A stretch of 33,783 bases of DNA from a virus: IMG/VR virus record IMGVR_UViG_3300024518_006527, positions 1 through 33,783 of that record, one strand, 5' to 3'. Of the stretch, positions 15,812 through 23,866 are shown in pieces. Below the pieces are notes generated by a model, which saw only the letters and a list, made by a program, of their open reading frames with translations, was not told the DNA's origin and searched no databases. Each line of letters opens with the position of its first letter. Position 1 is the stretch's first letter. Both the position numbers and the translations under genes were made by a program.

Positions 15812-16836
15812 CCTGCAGCGGCGGTTTCGCTCTCAGCTGCAGGTGCCTTTTTCTTTTTCGGACTGCTCTTCTTTTTCGCCGCGCCTTTCGTGGCTTTCGC
15901 CTTGGCAGTCTTTTTGGCAGTCTTCTTTTTGGCAGACTTTTTCGCCTTCGCTTCTTTTTCCTTGCGCGCCTTGGCATGGAAATCCATGTCCGTGTGGCTG
16001 TCACCAGGCTTCAGATTCTCGAAATCGAGGTCTCCTAGAGCAACGCGCATCCCAGCGGCCAGGCCGTTGTAGAACGCTTTGTCTCGTGCAGTGGCAACGT
16101 CTGCGTCGGCGTCGAAGGATGCGTCGCTGACGAACTGAGCAAGGTTCTTGGCCGTAGGACGACCCTTGTTGGCGTACGTACGCCGGGTACCCGCTTCCTT
16201 GGATGCCTGCTTGGCAACCTTGCGAGCTTCTGAACGTGTGTCTGCGCCGAGCACCTTGGTGACAACGTCCTCTTGGGCGTCCTCAGGTACGTCAGCGATG
16301 TTGAGCGCCTGCTCCAGGGTCAGATCCCCTGATTCAAACGCCTTGGTGGCTGCTGGGCCCAGTTTGGTAGCTGCCTTGTAGTGGTAGCTCACCCAGCTCT
16401 GTGGACGGCCTAAGCGCTTTGCGATGTCACGCTGCTCCAGGCCTGAGTTAGCCATCTTCTTGATGGCGTTGGCGATTTCGTGTGGCTTCAGGTTTTTGCG
16501 ATCGATGTTCTCCTTGAGATTTCGATCCCTGAGCTCTTCGGTGGTGCCGTCGTTGAGCACCACGTCCAGTACTGAGTAGGCGTCTTCCCCGAGCTCAGCT
16601 CGGATCAGCTCTATCGCTTTGAAGCGACAGAAACCGTAGACCAGGTAGTACTGCTTGTTGTCATCTATGTCGTTGCGGTTGGCTTGCGTTACCCCCACCG
16701 GCTGGAGCAATCCCGACTCCATGATGGAGACCTTCAAGGACTTGATGTAGTCCTCATCGTAGTCCGTACGTGCGTTGAACCCCTCATTGGGCATCACGCT
16801 TTCAAAAGGGATTTGGATGATCTTTTTCTTGGCCAT
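15808..16836 (-). CDS. parB: ParB-like protein with histone-H1-like Lys/Ala tail
   Basis: A 342-residue protein. Residues 5-115 are a ParB/Sulfiredoxin-type N-terminal domain with GFCRFKAIE (68-76) in place of the usual GERRxRA, and NLKENIDRKNLKPHE (106-120). A helix-turn-helix follows (RDIAKRLGRPQSWVSYH, 136-152), as in ParB/Noc DNA-binding domains. From about 289 to 330 the chain becomes an Ala/Lys repeat (KKSAKKKTAKKTAKAKATKG) like eukaryotic and bacterial H1-type tails, ending in Ala/Glu. ParB proteins bind parS sites and spread along DNA; the tail should add sequence-independent DNA binding. No parA is in the window. GAGGTG precedes the ATG. A segregation, DNA-compaction or transcription-control role is possible. 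The domain call is firm, the role is not. Confidence 0.9.
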   Translation of the reverse strand: MAKKKIIQIPFESVMPNEGFNARTDYDEDYIKSLKVSIMESGLLQPVGVTQANRNDIDDNKQYYLVYGFCRFKAIELIRAELGEDAYSVLDVVLNDGTTEELRDRNLKENIDRKNLKPHEIANAIKKMANSGLEQRDIAKRLGRPQSWVSYHYKAATKLGPAATKAFESGDLTLEQALNIADVPEDAQEDVVTKVLGADTRSEARKVAKQASKEAGTRRTYANKGRPTAKNLAQFVSDASFDADADVATARDKAFYNGLAAGMRVALGDLDFENLKPGDSHTDMDFHAKARKEKEAKAKKSAKKKTAKKTAKAKATKGAAKKKSSPKKKKAPAAESETAAAG

Positions 16837-16969
16837 TTTTCACCTCGTCGTTGCTTAGCAGTTCCATTATCAAAACTATCTGTGCGTCATATCTCTCGTA
16901 GAGGATTCGATCTGTATCTTTGTTTACACTTTGAGATTGCAGAGTTATATGTTGGAGTTTTGCACGTAA

Positions 16970-17206
16970 CTACACTTCGGCATCTGCTTTGGTCAGGACC
17001 TGACGCTGCGCTACTCCACTGACAGTGTCAATTGCGCACGCCACTAGTGGTTGATTGAAAGCACGGAACAAATCTGAGGACATACCCATGACCTGAAACA
17101 GGACGTCCCAGGTCTCGTCCCTGGCATACCACGGGGGTGTGGTATCCAGATCTCCTCGTCTAATCTGTTCCATCGCACGGATAACTATTTGCGCTCTCGT
17201 AGCCAA
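16970..17206 (-). CDS. Small unknown protein, TTG start
   Basis: A 78-residue protein. Its start is TTG at 17206, chosen because GAGGAGG sits 4-5 bases upstream and no ATG fits. It overlaps the end of the preceding gene by 22 bases. The first 20 residues form a likely helix, followed by TTPPWYARDETWD and a helix with Met and Phe residues. No known family is recognised. It is the last gene of the minus block that begins with the SNF2-like helicase, and is followed by a 133-base non-coding gap before parB. Confidence 0.55.
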   Translation of the reverse strand: MATRAQIVIRAMEQIRRGDLDTTPPWYARDETWDVLFQVMGMSSDLFRAFNQPLVACAIDTVSGVAQRQVLTKADAEV

Positions 17207-17445
17207 GCTACCTCCTCTCTCACCTTACCCTTATTGATGTAGGTGAGACTGAGATCGGTTAACGCCATCCCCTCTAAGACGTCGCCAACTGCTTGGTGGA
17301 ATTCCATCAGAACCTCATCCCGAGGTCCACTGGTAGCCACGCTGACTATGTAAATCGCTCGAATAATCGCAGTACGCTGAGTGATTAGCTCCATCGTACT
17401 GCGAATGCGGTCCATCCGCTGTTTTTTATGTTGCTTTGTCGTCAT
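17185..17445 (-). CDS. Small basic helical protein, unknown
   Basis: An 86-residue reading from the ATG at 17445. An in-frame ATG at 17517 would give 110 residues, but it lies inside the zinc-ribbon gene and lacks a ribosome site. The chosen start overlaps the zinc-ribbon gene by 20 bases, which fits the style of this block. Neither start has a clear Shine-Dalgarno and the ATG at 17415 is also possible. The sequence is basic and mostly helical, with no motif recognised. Confidence 0.5.
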   Translation of the reverse strand: MTTKQHKKQRMDRIRSTMELITQRTAIIRAIYIVSVATSGPRDEVLMEFHQAVGDVLEGMALTDLSLTYINKGKVREEVAWLRERK

Positions 17446-17593
17446 CACGTTCGAAAGGTTTTGACCCGTGGGTCGGACAAAGCACCACATTGCCGTGTGA
17501 TTTGCACTGGCTACCACACCAAGGACAAGTCACGTCAGTGCTAGCCTGTTTCACAACAGGCTTAGCGTTCTCGTCTACCCCAAACTTCTCCAT
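17426..17593 (-). CDS. 55-aa zinc-ribbon microprotein
   Basis: A 55-residue frame on the minus strand, too short for a 60-codon cutoff. Its ATG (17593-17591) overlaps the TGA of the preceding gene by one base (TGATG). It fills an otherwise empty gap between two genes. It contains TCPWCGSQC and LCPTHG, giving C23-x2-C26-x3-C30 and C39-x2-H42, a plausible zinc ribbon or knuckle. The C-terminus is acidic (FERDDDK). Such microproteins often bind nucleic acid or other proteins; here that is inference. Confidence 0.6.
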   Translation of the reverse strand: MEKFGVDENAKPVVKQASTDVTCPWCGSQCKSHGNVVLCPTHGSKPFERDDDKAT

Positions 17594-17973
17594 CACTCAG
17601 CAGACGCTGGAGACGTAGAGGTTGTGGGAGAGCTTTCTCTTTTACCATTGTTTCCCGCTTTCTTGCGTGGCTTGACGGGAGGTGCAGGGAAAGTCGGTGA
17701 GTTGGTGAGCGTATTCAGCAACCGAAGAACTGTTGCATCCTTTTTATCGACCACGGTGGGCAATACGACTACCTCTCCGCGGAACATGACGACCAAGTCT
17801 GGCTTGGGGAACGGCAACCCACCCAAGAAACTGGCCACCTCCTGCGCATTGGTCTCTTTCAGCGCCAGATTCTCGTTGTACTTTGCTGCCTGCTCCAAAG
17901 TCATAGGGACTTTGTGCGTCTTCTTGGTGCGGCTGCACATTACGGGGACTTCGACTTCAAAATCTTCACTCAT
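17593..17973 (-). CDS. Unknown protein with disordered Pro/Ser-rich tail
   Basis: A 126-residue protein from the ATG at 17973, chosen because GAGG lies 7 bases upstream; the longer frame to 18033 overlaps the previous gene too far. It overlaps that gene's TGA by 8 bases. The N-terminus (EVEVPVMCSRTKKTHKVPMT) looks like two beta strands around a turn, followed by a helix and two more strands (DLVVMF, VVVLPT). The last 35 residues are Pro/Lys/Ser/Thr-rich and disordered. No family is recognised. Confidence 0.6.
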   Translation of the reverse strand: MSEDFEVEVPVMCSRTKKTHKVPMTLEQAAKYNENLALKETNAQEVASFLGGLPFPKPDLVVMFRGEVVVLPTVVDKKDATVLRLLNTLTNSPTFPAPPVKPRKKAGNNGKRESSPTTSTSPASAE

Positions 17974-18403
17974 CAGTTGCCTCAGGAATAGTAGGTTTTT
18001 GTACCAGGGGAGAACGCTTGAAGGCCGCGTCAAAGACCTCTGTGATCTCTTTTTCAGTACCCCCCATGGCTAAAAAAGAATGTACTAGGCCGGCTAGTAT
18101 CGCAGGCACCTGTTGTTTTTCAAGCAAGAAGGTAGCTAACGCAGCTCTACCCGTAAAGTCAGTCATGTCTACCTGGGCGCCATCTGGTCGCCCAATGGGG
18201 CAGGCCGCATCCTTGTGGTAGTGACTCACAAGGATGCGACCATTGGGATGGATTAACCCAGGCGTTTTTTTGAAGATGATGACCCTACCACGCACCTCTC
18301 CAGGGCGTAAAGGTATATCCCCTGAAAAATTATCCCTGAGGTGTGGGGGTAGTTTTGATAGGTTCGGCCCTATCCCATTCCAATCCCATCCATCCCTTGC
18401 CAT
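17966..18403 (-). CDS. Unknown protein of the helicase/nuclease block
   Basis: A 145-residue protein with an ATG at 18403, 3 bases after the stop of the second Cas4-like nuclease; AGGA lies about 11 bases upstream. The middle (VRGRVIIFKKT, then GRILVSHYHKDAACPIG) looks like a small beta domain, followed by two helices. A single HYHKD stretch could bind metal, but no complete motif is seen. The protein ends acidic. Unknown function; co-transcribed with nuclease and helicase genes. Confidence 0.6.
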   Translation of the reverse strand: MARDGWDWNGIGPNLSKLPPHLRDNFSGDIPLRPGEVRGRVIIFKKTPGLIHPNGRILVSHYHKDAACPIGRPDGAQVDMTDFTGRAALATFLLEKQQVPAILAGLVHSFLAMGGTEKEITEVFDAAFKRSPLVQKPTIPEATDE

Positions 18404-18406
18404 GTG

Positions 18407-19294
18407 CTAGCGCTTCCTGCCGCGGCAATCTTTCCAGTAAGGGCACCACTTCTCGGTGCACCACCAGTTCTCAGGGTTAGTGCGGCGAAATCTCCCTGAG
18501 GCGATATCTTGCGCGACTTCAGCGACTACGTCTAGTGCGTGCATTGTCTCACGCTTATCCCGGATCGATTCGGTGCGCAAGAAACGCTCCGGCATTGTCT
18601 TGGTGGGCTTGACTAGTTGGTCTAGCCGCACATGTGGAATTCCCGTGACATGTGCATACAGGCTGAGCTGGATGCTGTTGTCTGCCTCGGATTGCGACGC
18701 AGCTTTCTTCTTCGTTTTGAGATCCGAAATACTTCCCTCTTCCACGAGGTCGATGACCCCCATGAAAGGGATAGGGTCGGAGTTTTCGGGCGTGACCTTG
18801 ACGCGGAACACCTGCTCAGCGGCAACAGGCTTCACTGCAGGGATGGGTTGTCCCGTCTTTGAGTCCTTGTCACTGCCCAGTGCGACCCGATGGTATTTCC
18901 GTGTCAGGCGCACGCCCATGTCCTTGATGACCCCAGGAGTAAGGGGGTCACCCTTGCTGTCCTCTTCCTTGATTTCTGCATACACAATCTCTGTATCGTG
19001 CACGTCAGAGTAGTGCTGCACCATCTCAGCAGAGGAGATGGGGCTGCCCCCAATTATACTGAGGTGGAGCTCCTCTGCTGCTTTGTGCACCCCTCGTCCC
19101 TGCACCATGAACGAGTTGGAAGGGATGAGCTGTTCCAGCACGTAGCGACGGCGATAGGCTTCGCCGCACTTGGTGTACTGCATCACCTGGGAAACAGATA
19201 GGTATCCGCGGGGCAGTGCACGGCTGTATAGGTCGTCACCCTCCCCTGTCTTTTCAATACCTTTGATTTCTTCGTTATCTATGGTGTCTATCAC
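18407..19294 (-). CDS. Second Cas4/RecB-like PD-(D/E)XK nuclease
   Basis: A 295-residue nuclease starting with GTG at 19294 (AGGA 7 bases upstream; GTGA overlap with the previous stop). The RecB/Cas4 pattern is complete: LSVSQVMQYTKCGEAYRRRYV near residue 32-52, H70 (GVHKAAE), E160, D182 (GVIDLV), D191-x-K193 (SDLKTKKK), Q209 and Y213. C43 with C279, C284 and C290 could bind an Fe-S cluster, although the C279-C284 gap is 4 rather than 2 residues. It differs clearly from the nuclease at 13297, so two paralogues or two acquisitions exist. Its place three genes below an SNF2-type helicase suggests DNA repair, recombination or host-DNA degradation. Confidence 0.85.
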   Translation of the reverse strand: MIDTIDNEEIKGIEKTGEGDDLYSRALPRGYLSVSQVMQYTKCGEAYRRRYVLEQLIPSNSFMVQGRGVHKAAEELHLSIIGGSPISSAEMVQHYSDVHDTEIVYAEIKEEDSKGDPLTPGVIKDMGVRLTRKYHRVALGSDKDSKTGQPIPAVKPVAAEQVFRVKVTPENSDPIPFMGVIDLVEEGSISDLKTKKKAASQSEADNSIQLSLYAHVTGIPHVRLDQLVKPTKTMPERFLRTESIRDKRETMHALDVVAEVAQDIASGRFRRTNPENWWCTEKWCPYWKDCRGRKR

Positions 19295-19716
19295 TGATCT
19301 TCCTTGGCCTTTTCTTCTTCTAGAGCTTTGCTTTGCGCGACTATATTTGCGACTTCCTGCTGAGATTGTCGTAGTTGTTCATCCCGCGTCGGGACACTGC
19401 CCGGTGTGGGATCGAAAAGGTCGGTGGCGGACATGGCTACGTTGGCGCTGCCATTGGATTTGTGGGGGTTCGGGTCTTCAGCTTCTGACAGTTCCTCCAC
19501 AGGGGGTGTGACAGCCGTGGGGGCATCGACTTCTGCGGCTGCCGTAGCCTCACGCGGGCCCCGAGTCTCCGCGTCCACCTTGATCCCGTCAGGGAAGGCC
19601 TTCTTGAATAGTTCACAAAGTTGATCTAGATTTTTGACCGCAAATCCATTGCGGTCAAAGTACTCCTGGATCATCTCTCGGAGATCCGAATCTTCAAACT
19701 CTAGGCGTAGCTTCAT
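19291..19716 (-). CDS. Small acidic protein with disordered middle, unknown
   Basis: A 141-residue protein that overlaps the helicase stop (ATGA) and the next gene's GTG. Residues 1-45 could form a compact domain of one strand and two or three helices (LRLEFEDSDLREMIQEYF). Residues 50-110 are Ala/Pro/Glu-rich and disordered. The last 30 form a probable helix (QLRQSQQEVANIVAQSKALEEE). No known family is recognised. Tight coupling to the SNF2-like helicase and the nuclease suggests an adaptor for one of them; this is inference. Confidence 0.6.
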   Translation of the reverse strand: MKLRLEFEDSDLREMIQEYFDRNGFAVKNLDQLCELFKKAFPDGIKVDAETRGPREATAAAEVDAPTAVTPPVEELSEAEDPNPHKSNGSANVAMSATDLFDPTPGSVPTRDEQLRQSQQEVANIVAQSKALEEEKAKEDQ

Positions 19717-21626
19717 GGGATTAACCTCACCTGTGCGGTGTCACGCAACATTGTGCGATCGTAGACACAATCGTCGTCGTAAATTTCAATCTTGTGCTTC
19801 AAGCAACGGGATATCTCAGGACACGTAGCGCACATAGAACGCTTAGTGACCAGGTCACTGAAGTCTATCTTCTGCTCCAGTGCAGTTGCCTTGGCTTCGT
19901 CCAAGGTGTGCCGCCCAATGAGACGGTACACGACCACTTTTCTGTCTTGCCCGATACGGTAATTGCGGTCCAGAGACTGCAGATAGTGATCTAGACTCCA
20001 GGGCAAGTTGTAGTAAATAGTGTAATTGGCTGCGTTTAACGTAATGCCAACCCCAGTCGATACCTGACCAATGTACACTCTGCATGCCGGTTCGTTGTTG
20101 AACTGCGCCATGCACTGCTGCACTGTGGCCCCCGTCATACCCCCTTCAACGCGCACATACCCCACCTTGGTTTTCTTTACCGCCTTTTCGATCTGGTCAA
20201 GTTCGACGCGGTAAGAAGCCCAGATGATAACCTTGTTAGCCTCATCTTCCAACACCGTTTCCAATAAACCTACGAGTTCATCGAGCCGAGCGTTCTTCTT
20301 CAGAGAATTCACAGTGGGGGCAGGCAACTTGCGTATTATTTTGCACTTCTGGGTGTAAGGCGACACCTCGTTCTCTACACAGTCGTGCACGTGTTTACAC
20401 CCATCACAGAGGCGTGGATTCTTCACCGTCTGGTACATGAATCCGCTGCCAATCTGATCTACCTTGTTCAGCAGCGAGATGACCTCAGGCACATAAACGT
20501 ATGGTTGCAGTGTCTTCCCTGCAGCCTGGTCCAGCGTGCCTTCCTCCAAGGCGTCTTTCACCACAGACCCTGCAGCGTCGCATCTCTCCATGATCATATT
20601 GTTGTACGCTTTTTTCTGTGCTCCATACACAGGGAACCGGACATCGATGACCGTTTGGTCGGGTAGATCTAGACACTCCTCTTTGGTCTTGCGTGAGCAT
20701 ACGAGATTAACCCGCTCGTTCATGATATCGAGATTCTTGAATCCCAGGAGTATCTTGGGCCGAGCCTCGTTAACTTCGTGCGCAGGATATACCCCGAACA
20801 TTTTTCGGAAAGCCCACCAGTGTTCCGCACAGAAATACTTGCCAAGAAAGCGAAGCTGTGCGTACATGTCGAAAGGTGAACCCAGAGAGGGAGTACCTGA
20901 AAGTAAAATACGCCGATAGGCCCGCCCAGCTAGGGCACGTGCTGCCTTGGTGCGTTTTGCAAACGGCGTCTTCATTTGATGAGACTCATCTGCAACGATA
21001 ACGGAGTAGGGTATTTTGATGAGCTCTTCGTAGTACAACGACGCCATCGTATACGTCACAATAGTGGCGACCGGGTTGGTACCGATTGCCTCTTGGATAC
21101 GCTGCTGTTTCTTCTTCGGGCTGTATCCGTCTACTACAACGACATCGTCTATGTTACCGTGCTTCCCGAACTCTTCAGCCCAAGTGTGCAGCATCACCCT
21201 AGGGCAGAGGATGAGAGAATGGTCACCCGTCAACCGCTGCAGATCCACAGTCACTTTGCACTTCCCGAGGCCAGGGGAGTAGAACAGCCCCGCGCGTAAG
21301 TGCTTGTAGAGGTGCAGCAGCCCGTCCATTTGGTGTTGGTAGGGATCCGTGACAAAGCTAAACTCGATAGGCAATACGGCCGGCTTGCCGAGCTCAGCGA
21401 CGTGGGCGGCAGTCCCCTCGCTCAGTTCAAGGTTCGGCACTACCTTCGACAGGTCAGACAATACAAATGAATGGACGGGGAAAAACGCAGGAAAACGCCA
21501 TGATGTTGAGTCACCATGGTACACTGCGCCGTACACTTTTTTCATCTCGTTTGCCAAACCGAGATCTACCCGAAGAGTAAAAATGGGCGTTCGGTACACA
21601 GACGAGATTTGTAAGACAGGGACCAC
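19713..21626 (-). CDS. SNF2-family (SF2) helicase/translocase with two cysteine modules
   Basis: I start at the GTG at 21626 (637 residues) because GAGGAGG lies 5 bases upstream; an in-frame TTG at 21668 overlaps the portal gene. Motifs: Q-like YQHQ near 96, motif I SPGLGKCK (about 118-124, with Cys where Thr is usual), DESH (213-216), SGTP (243-246), motif V STGVGITLNAAN, and motif VI QSLDRNYRIGQDR. These are SNF2 hallmarks. An insertion near 406-427 and the C-terminus near 598-619 each carry C-x2-C-x5-C-x11-C with identical spacing. Phage SNF2-like proteins are usually assigned to replication, recombination or anti-restriction tasks. It is first in the minus block, 27 bases from the divergent portal gene. 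Confidence 0.9.
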   Translation of the reverse strand: MVPVLQISSVYRTPIFTLRVDLGLANEMKKVYGAVYHGDSTSWRFPAFFPVHSFVLSDLSKVVPNLELSEGTAAHVAELGKPAVLPIEFSFVTDPYQHQMDGLLHLYKHLRAGLFYSPGLGKCKVTVDLQRLTGDHSLILCPRVMLHTWAEEFGKHGNIDDVVVVDGYSPKKKQQRIQEAIGTNPVATIVTYTMASLYYEELIKIPYSVIVADESHQMKTPFAKRTKAARALAGRAYRRILLSGTPSLGSPFDMYAQLRFLGKYFCAEHWWAFRKMFGVYPAHEVNEARPKILLGFKNLDIMNERVNLVCSRKTKEECLDLPDQTVIDVRFPVYGAQKKAYNNMIMERCDAAGSVVKDALEEGTLDQAAGKTLQPYVYVPEVISLLNKVDQIGSGFMYQTVKNPRLCDGCKHVHDCVENEVSPYTQKCKIIRKLPAPTVNSLKKNARLDELVGLLETVLEDEANKVIIWASYRVELDQIEKAVKKTKVGYVRVEGGMTGATVQQCMAQFNNEPACRVYIGQVSTGVGITLNAANYTIYYNLPWSLDHYLQSLDRNYRIGQDRKVVVYRLIGRHTLDEAKATALEQKIDFSDLVTKRSMCATCPEISRCLKHKIEIYDDDCVYDRTMLRDTAQVRLIP

Positions 21627-21653
21627 ACTCACCTCCTCTAGGACGGAATAGCT

Positions 21654-23387
21654 ATGCCTGGTGCTCAAGGAGATCTGGGACTGGCTGACCTGGCTACCTC
21701 ACGCGGAGGAGCGAGTCACCCCAACCCCATGTTCGACTTCCTGACGGGGTTCGCCCCTAGGAAGCTCAAAGACCTATTCCGATGGGTTGAATATCTCTAC
21801 TACAACTCAGCGCACATTTTTGCTGCGCTCAAGAAATTCGCTGAATATCCTATCACAGATATTACCATCGATTCCAACGATGAGGCGCTGAAGGACAACT
21901 GGACTCGGGTACTAGAAAAGTCACTGAAGATCAAGAGCATCTCTATAAAGACGGGCCTTGACCTCCATCTCTACGGCAACTCATTCATCTCAGTGTACCA
22001 CCCCTTCAACCGATTCCTACTCTGCAATTCATGCGGAGCGCGGACCGGGATAAAAAAGGTCAAGTACAAGTTCAAGCTGAAGGCGATGAGCTTCAGCTAC
22101 CACTGCCCGAGCTGTCATTCTCGTGTAAGCGGCAAGTTGAAAGACGAAAAGGTTTCCGACGAAAAACGTATCAACGTTATCCGTTGGGACCCCAAGTTGA
22201 TGGACATCAACCACAACCCCATCACGGGTGAGAGCAAGTACTACTACACCATCCCTCAAGAGCTGAAGCACAAAGTTGAGAAGGGCGACGCCCATATCAT
22301 CAACACGCTTCCGGTAGAGTTTCTCCGCGCAATCAAAGAAGACAAAGTCTTTGAATTTGCAGATGACCACCTCTACCACATGAAGATCGACCCCCCTGCA
22401 GGCATTGAAGCCCAGTGGGGATTTCCTCCTCTTACCTCAACCATCAAGCTCTTTTTCTACACCGCCATTCTTCGGAAGGCGAACGAGTCCATCGCCCTTG
22501 AACACATAGTACCCTTCCGAGTACTGCACCCTGCGCCCATCAGCGGAACCGCAGACCCTGCGTCTACGCTCAACATGTTGAAGTGGCGCCAAGAGCTCGA
22601 AACCAACATCAAGCAGTGGCGCAGAGACCCACTGCATATCATGTTCGCCCCCGCCGCTTTGGGCGTCACCATGATGGGTGGCCAAGGCCGGTCCCTGCTC
22701 ACCCTTGGTGAAGTAAAAGACGCCGAGGACAACATCATCGCAGCCATGGGCATCCCCCGAGAGTTTCTCTACGGAGGGCTATCTTTTACGGGGTCTGCGA
22801 TCACACTACGCATGCTGGAGAACCAGCTAGAGACCTACACCAGCCATCTAAATGAGCAGCTCAACTGGATTGTCGGCCAGTCCGCAACTATTTTGGGTTG
22901 GAAATCGGCGGAGGTACATTACACCCCGTTCAAGCTCATCGATGATGCACAGCAAAAACAGAGTCTCCTGAATCTCAATGCGATGAAGCCTTTGGTTTCC
23001 GACGGCACCATCCTTGAGTTACATGACATCGACATCAACAAGGAGCGGGGTAAGCGTCAGCAAGAAATGCTTGACGAGACCCGATTCCAGATGGAGACAC
23101 AACAGAAAATGGAGAAGCTGCAAAACTCCCTGGCACAGCAAGCGACGCAAGAGTCTCAGTCAGGGACAGGGCTCTCCTACAACCCGCAGATGGTCATCGC
23201 ACAAGCCGAACAGATCATCCAACAGATGCAGCGAATGGATCCTGGGTCTCAGAAATCTCTCATGGCGCAGCTCTCCCAGGAGGACGCTGTCATGTACGCC
23301 GTAGTGAAGGATCGCTGGGCAACTATGCAGTCTATGCAAAAACAGCAAGCAACGTCACAAGCTGCGATGGGTGGGGGTCCGGTATGA
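21654..23387 (+). CDS. Portal protein with zinc-ribbon insert
   Basis: A 577-residue protein that I read as the portal, the dodecameric gate for packaging and tail attachment. Support: size, order (directly before a small acidic protein), the helix-rich middle with an aromatic/Arg-rich segment, the turn AAMGIPREFLYGG (about 363-375) typical of phage portals, where Met-Gly-hydrophobic-Pro precedes the stem region, and the Gln-rich C-terminal coil. An unusual ribbon, C124-x2-C127 and C151-x2-C154, is inserted in the N-terminal third. The terminase of this phage also has a ribbon, so the two motor parts may both need zinc. The ATG at 21654 has a weak AGGA upstream. The stop overlaps the next gene by 4 bases. 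Confidence 0.82.
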   Translation: MPGAQGDLGLADLATSRGGASHPNPMFDFLTGFAPRKLKDLFRWVEYLYYNSAHIFAALKKFAEYPITDITIDSNDEALKDNWTRVLEKSLKIKSISIKTGLDLHLYGNSFISVYHPFNRFLLCNSCGARTGIKKVKYKFKLKAMSFSYHCPSCHSRVSGKLKDEKVSDEKRINVIRWDPKLMDINHNPITGESKYYYTIPQELKHKVEKGDAHIINTLPVEFLRAIKEDKVFEFADDHLYHMKIDPPAGIEAQWGFPPLTSTIKLFFYTAILRKANESIALEHIVPFRVLHPAPISGTADPASTLNMLKWRQELETNIKQWRRDPLHIMFAPAALGVTMMGGQGRSLLTLGEVKDAEDNIIAAMGIPREFLYGGLSFTGSAITLRMLENQLETYTSHLNEQLNWIVGQSATILGWKSAEVHYTPFKLIDDAQQKQSLLNLNAMKPLVSDGTILELHDIDINKERGKRQQEMLDETRFQMETQQKMEKLQNSLAQQATQESQSGTGLSYNPQMVIAQAEQIIQQMQRMDPGSQKSLMAQLSQEDAVMYAVVKDRWATMQSMQKQQATSQAAMGGGPV

Positions 23388-23866
23388 GTTTCGCTGACGC
23401 TGTTGAAAAAGCACAACGAATGCCTGAGCTCCCCGAGGAGCTCTCCGAACAGGTACCTGATCTACTGGCGGGGGGTGCCCCCAAAGGCATTGGTACCCGC
23501 GTTGTAGATGACGTCAAGAATACCGAAATACGAGGCTTGACCAAGTACGACTTCGAGTACAACTGTGCGCGCCTGATGATCGGACCTATTGAGTCAGGTT
23601 ACTCACAAGGCCAGGCCGTATACACCGAGTGCGATGATGGTGACCGCCTCAAAGAGATCATGGACATGAATCTCAAGGCGGAAGCAATTGTACTCAAGAA
23701 GGAGACAACCTTTTTGAAGACAGGGGCCGTGATCATTTGGATTGAGTGGGGCACTCCCAAAAAACCCGTGCCTAAAGAAAAGCGAGGGTACCTCACGGAA
23801 GCCGAGTTAAAATCCCCAGAGTCATCGGACAAAGATTCCAATGACTCCGAAGACGACCTAACCTAG
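23384..23866 (+). CDS. Small acidic protein after portal, unknown
   Basis: A 160-residue protein with an ATGA overlap to the portal gene. The N-terminal 40 residues are acidic and helical. The core (about 45-125) has Tyr, Cys and several beta strands (EAIVLKKETTF, GAVIIWIEWG). The last 20 residues are Ser/Asp/Glu-rich. No family is recognised. The position beside the portal is that of head proteins, proteases or scaffolds in many phages, but no protease motif is visible. Confidence 0.65.
   Translation: MSFADAVEKAQRMPELPEELSEQVPDLLAGGAPKGIGTRVVDDVKNTEIRGLTKYDFEYNCARLMIGPIESGYSQGQAVYTECDDGDRLKEIMDMNLKAEAIVLKKETTFLKTGAVIIWIEWGTPKKPVPKEKRGYLTEAELKSPESSDKDSNDSEDDLT

Noticed and set aside
19713-21668. 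TTG start at 21668 for the SNF2 gene
   Set aside because: It would overlap the portal gene start, and the GTG at 21626 has a strong GAGGAGG at the right distance.
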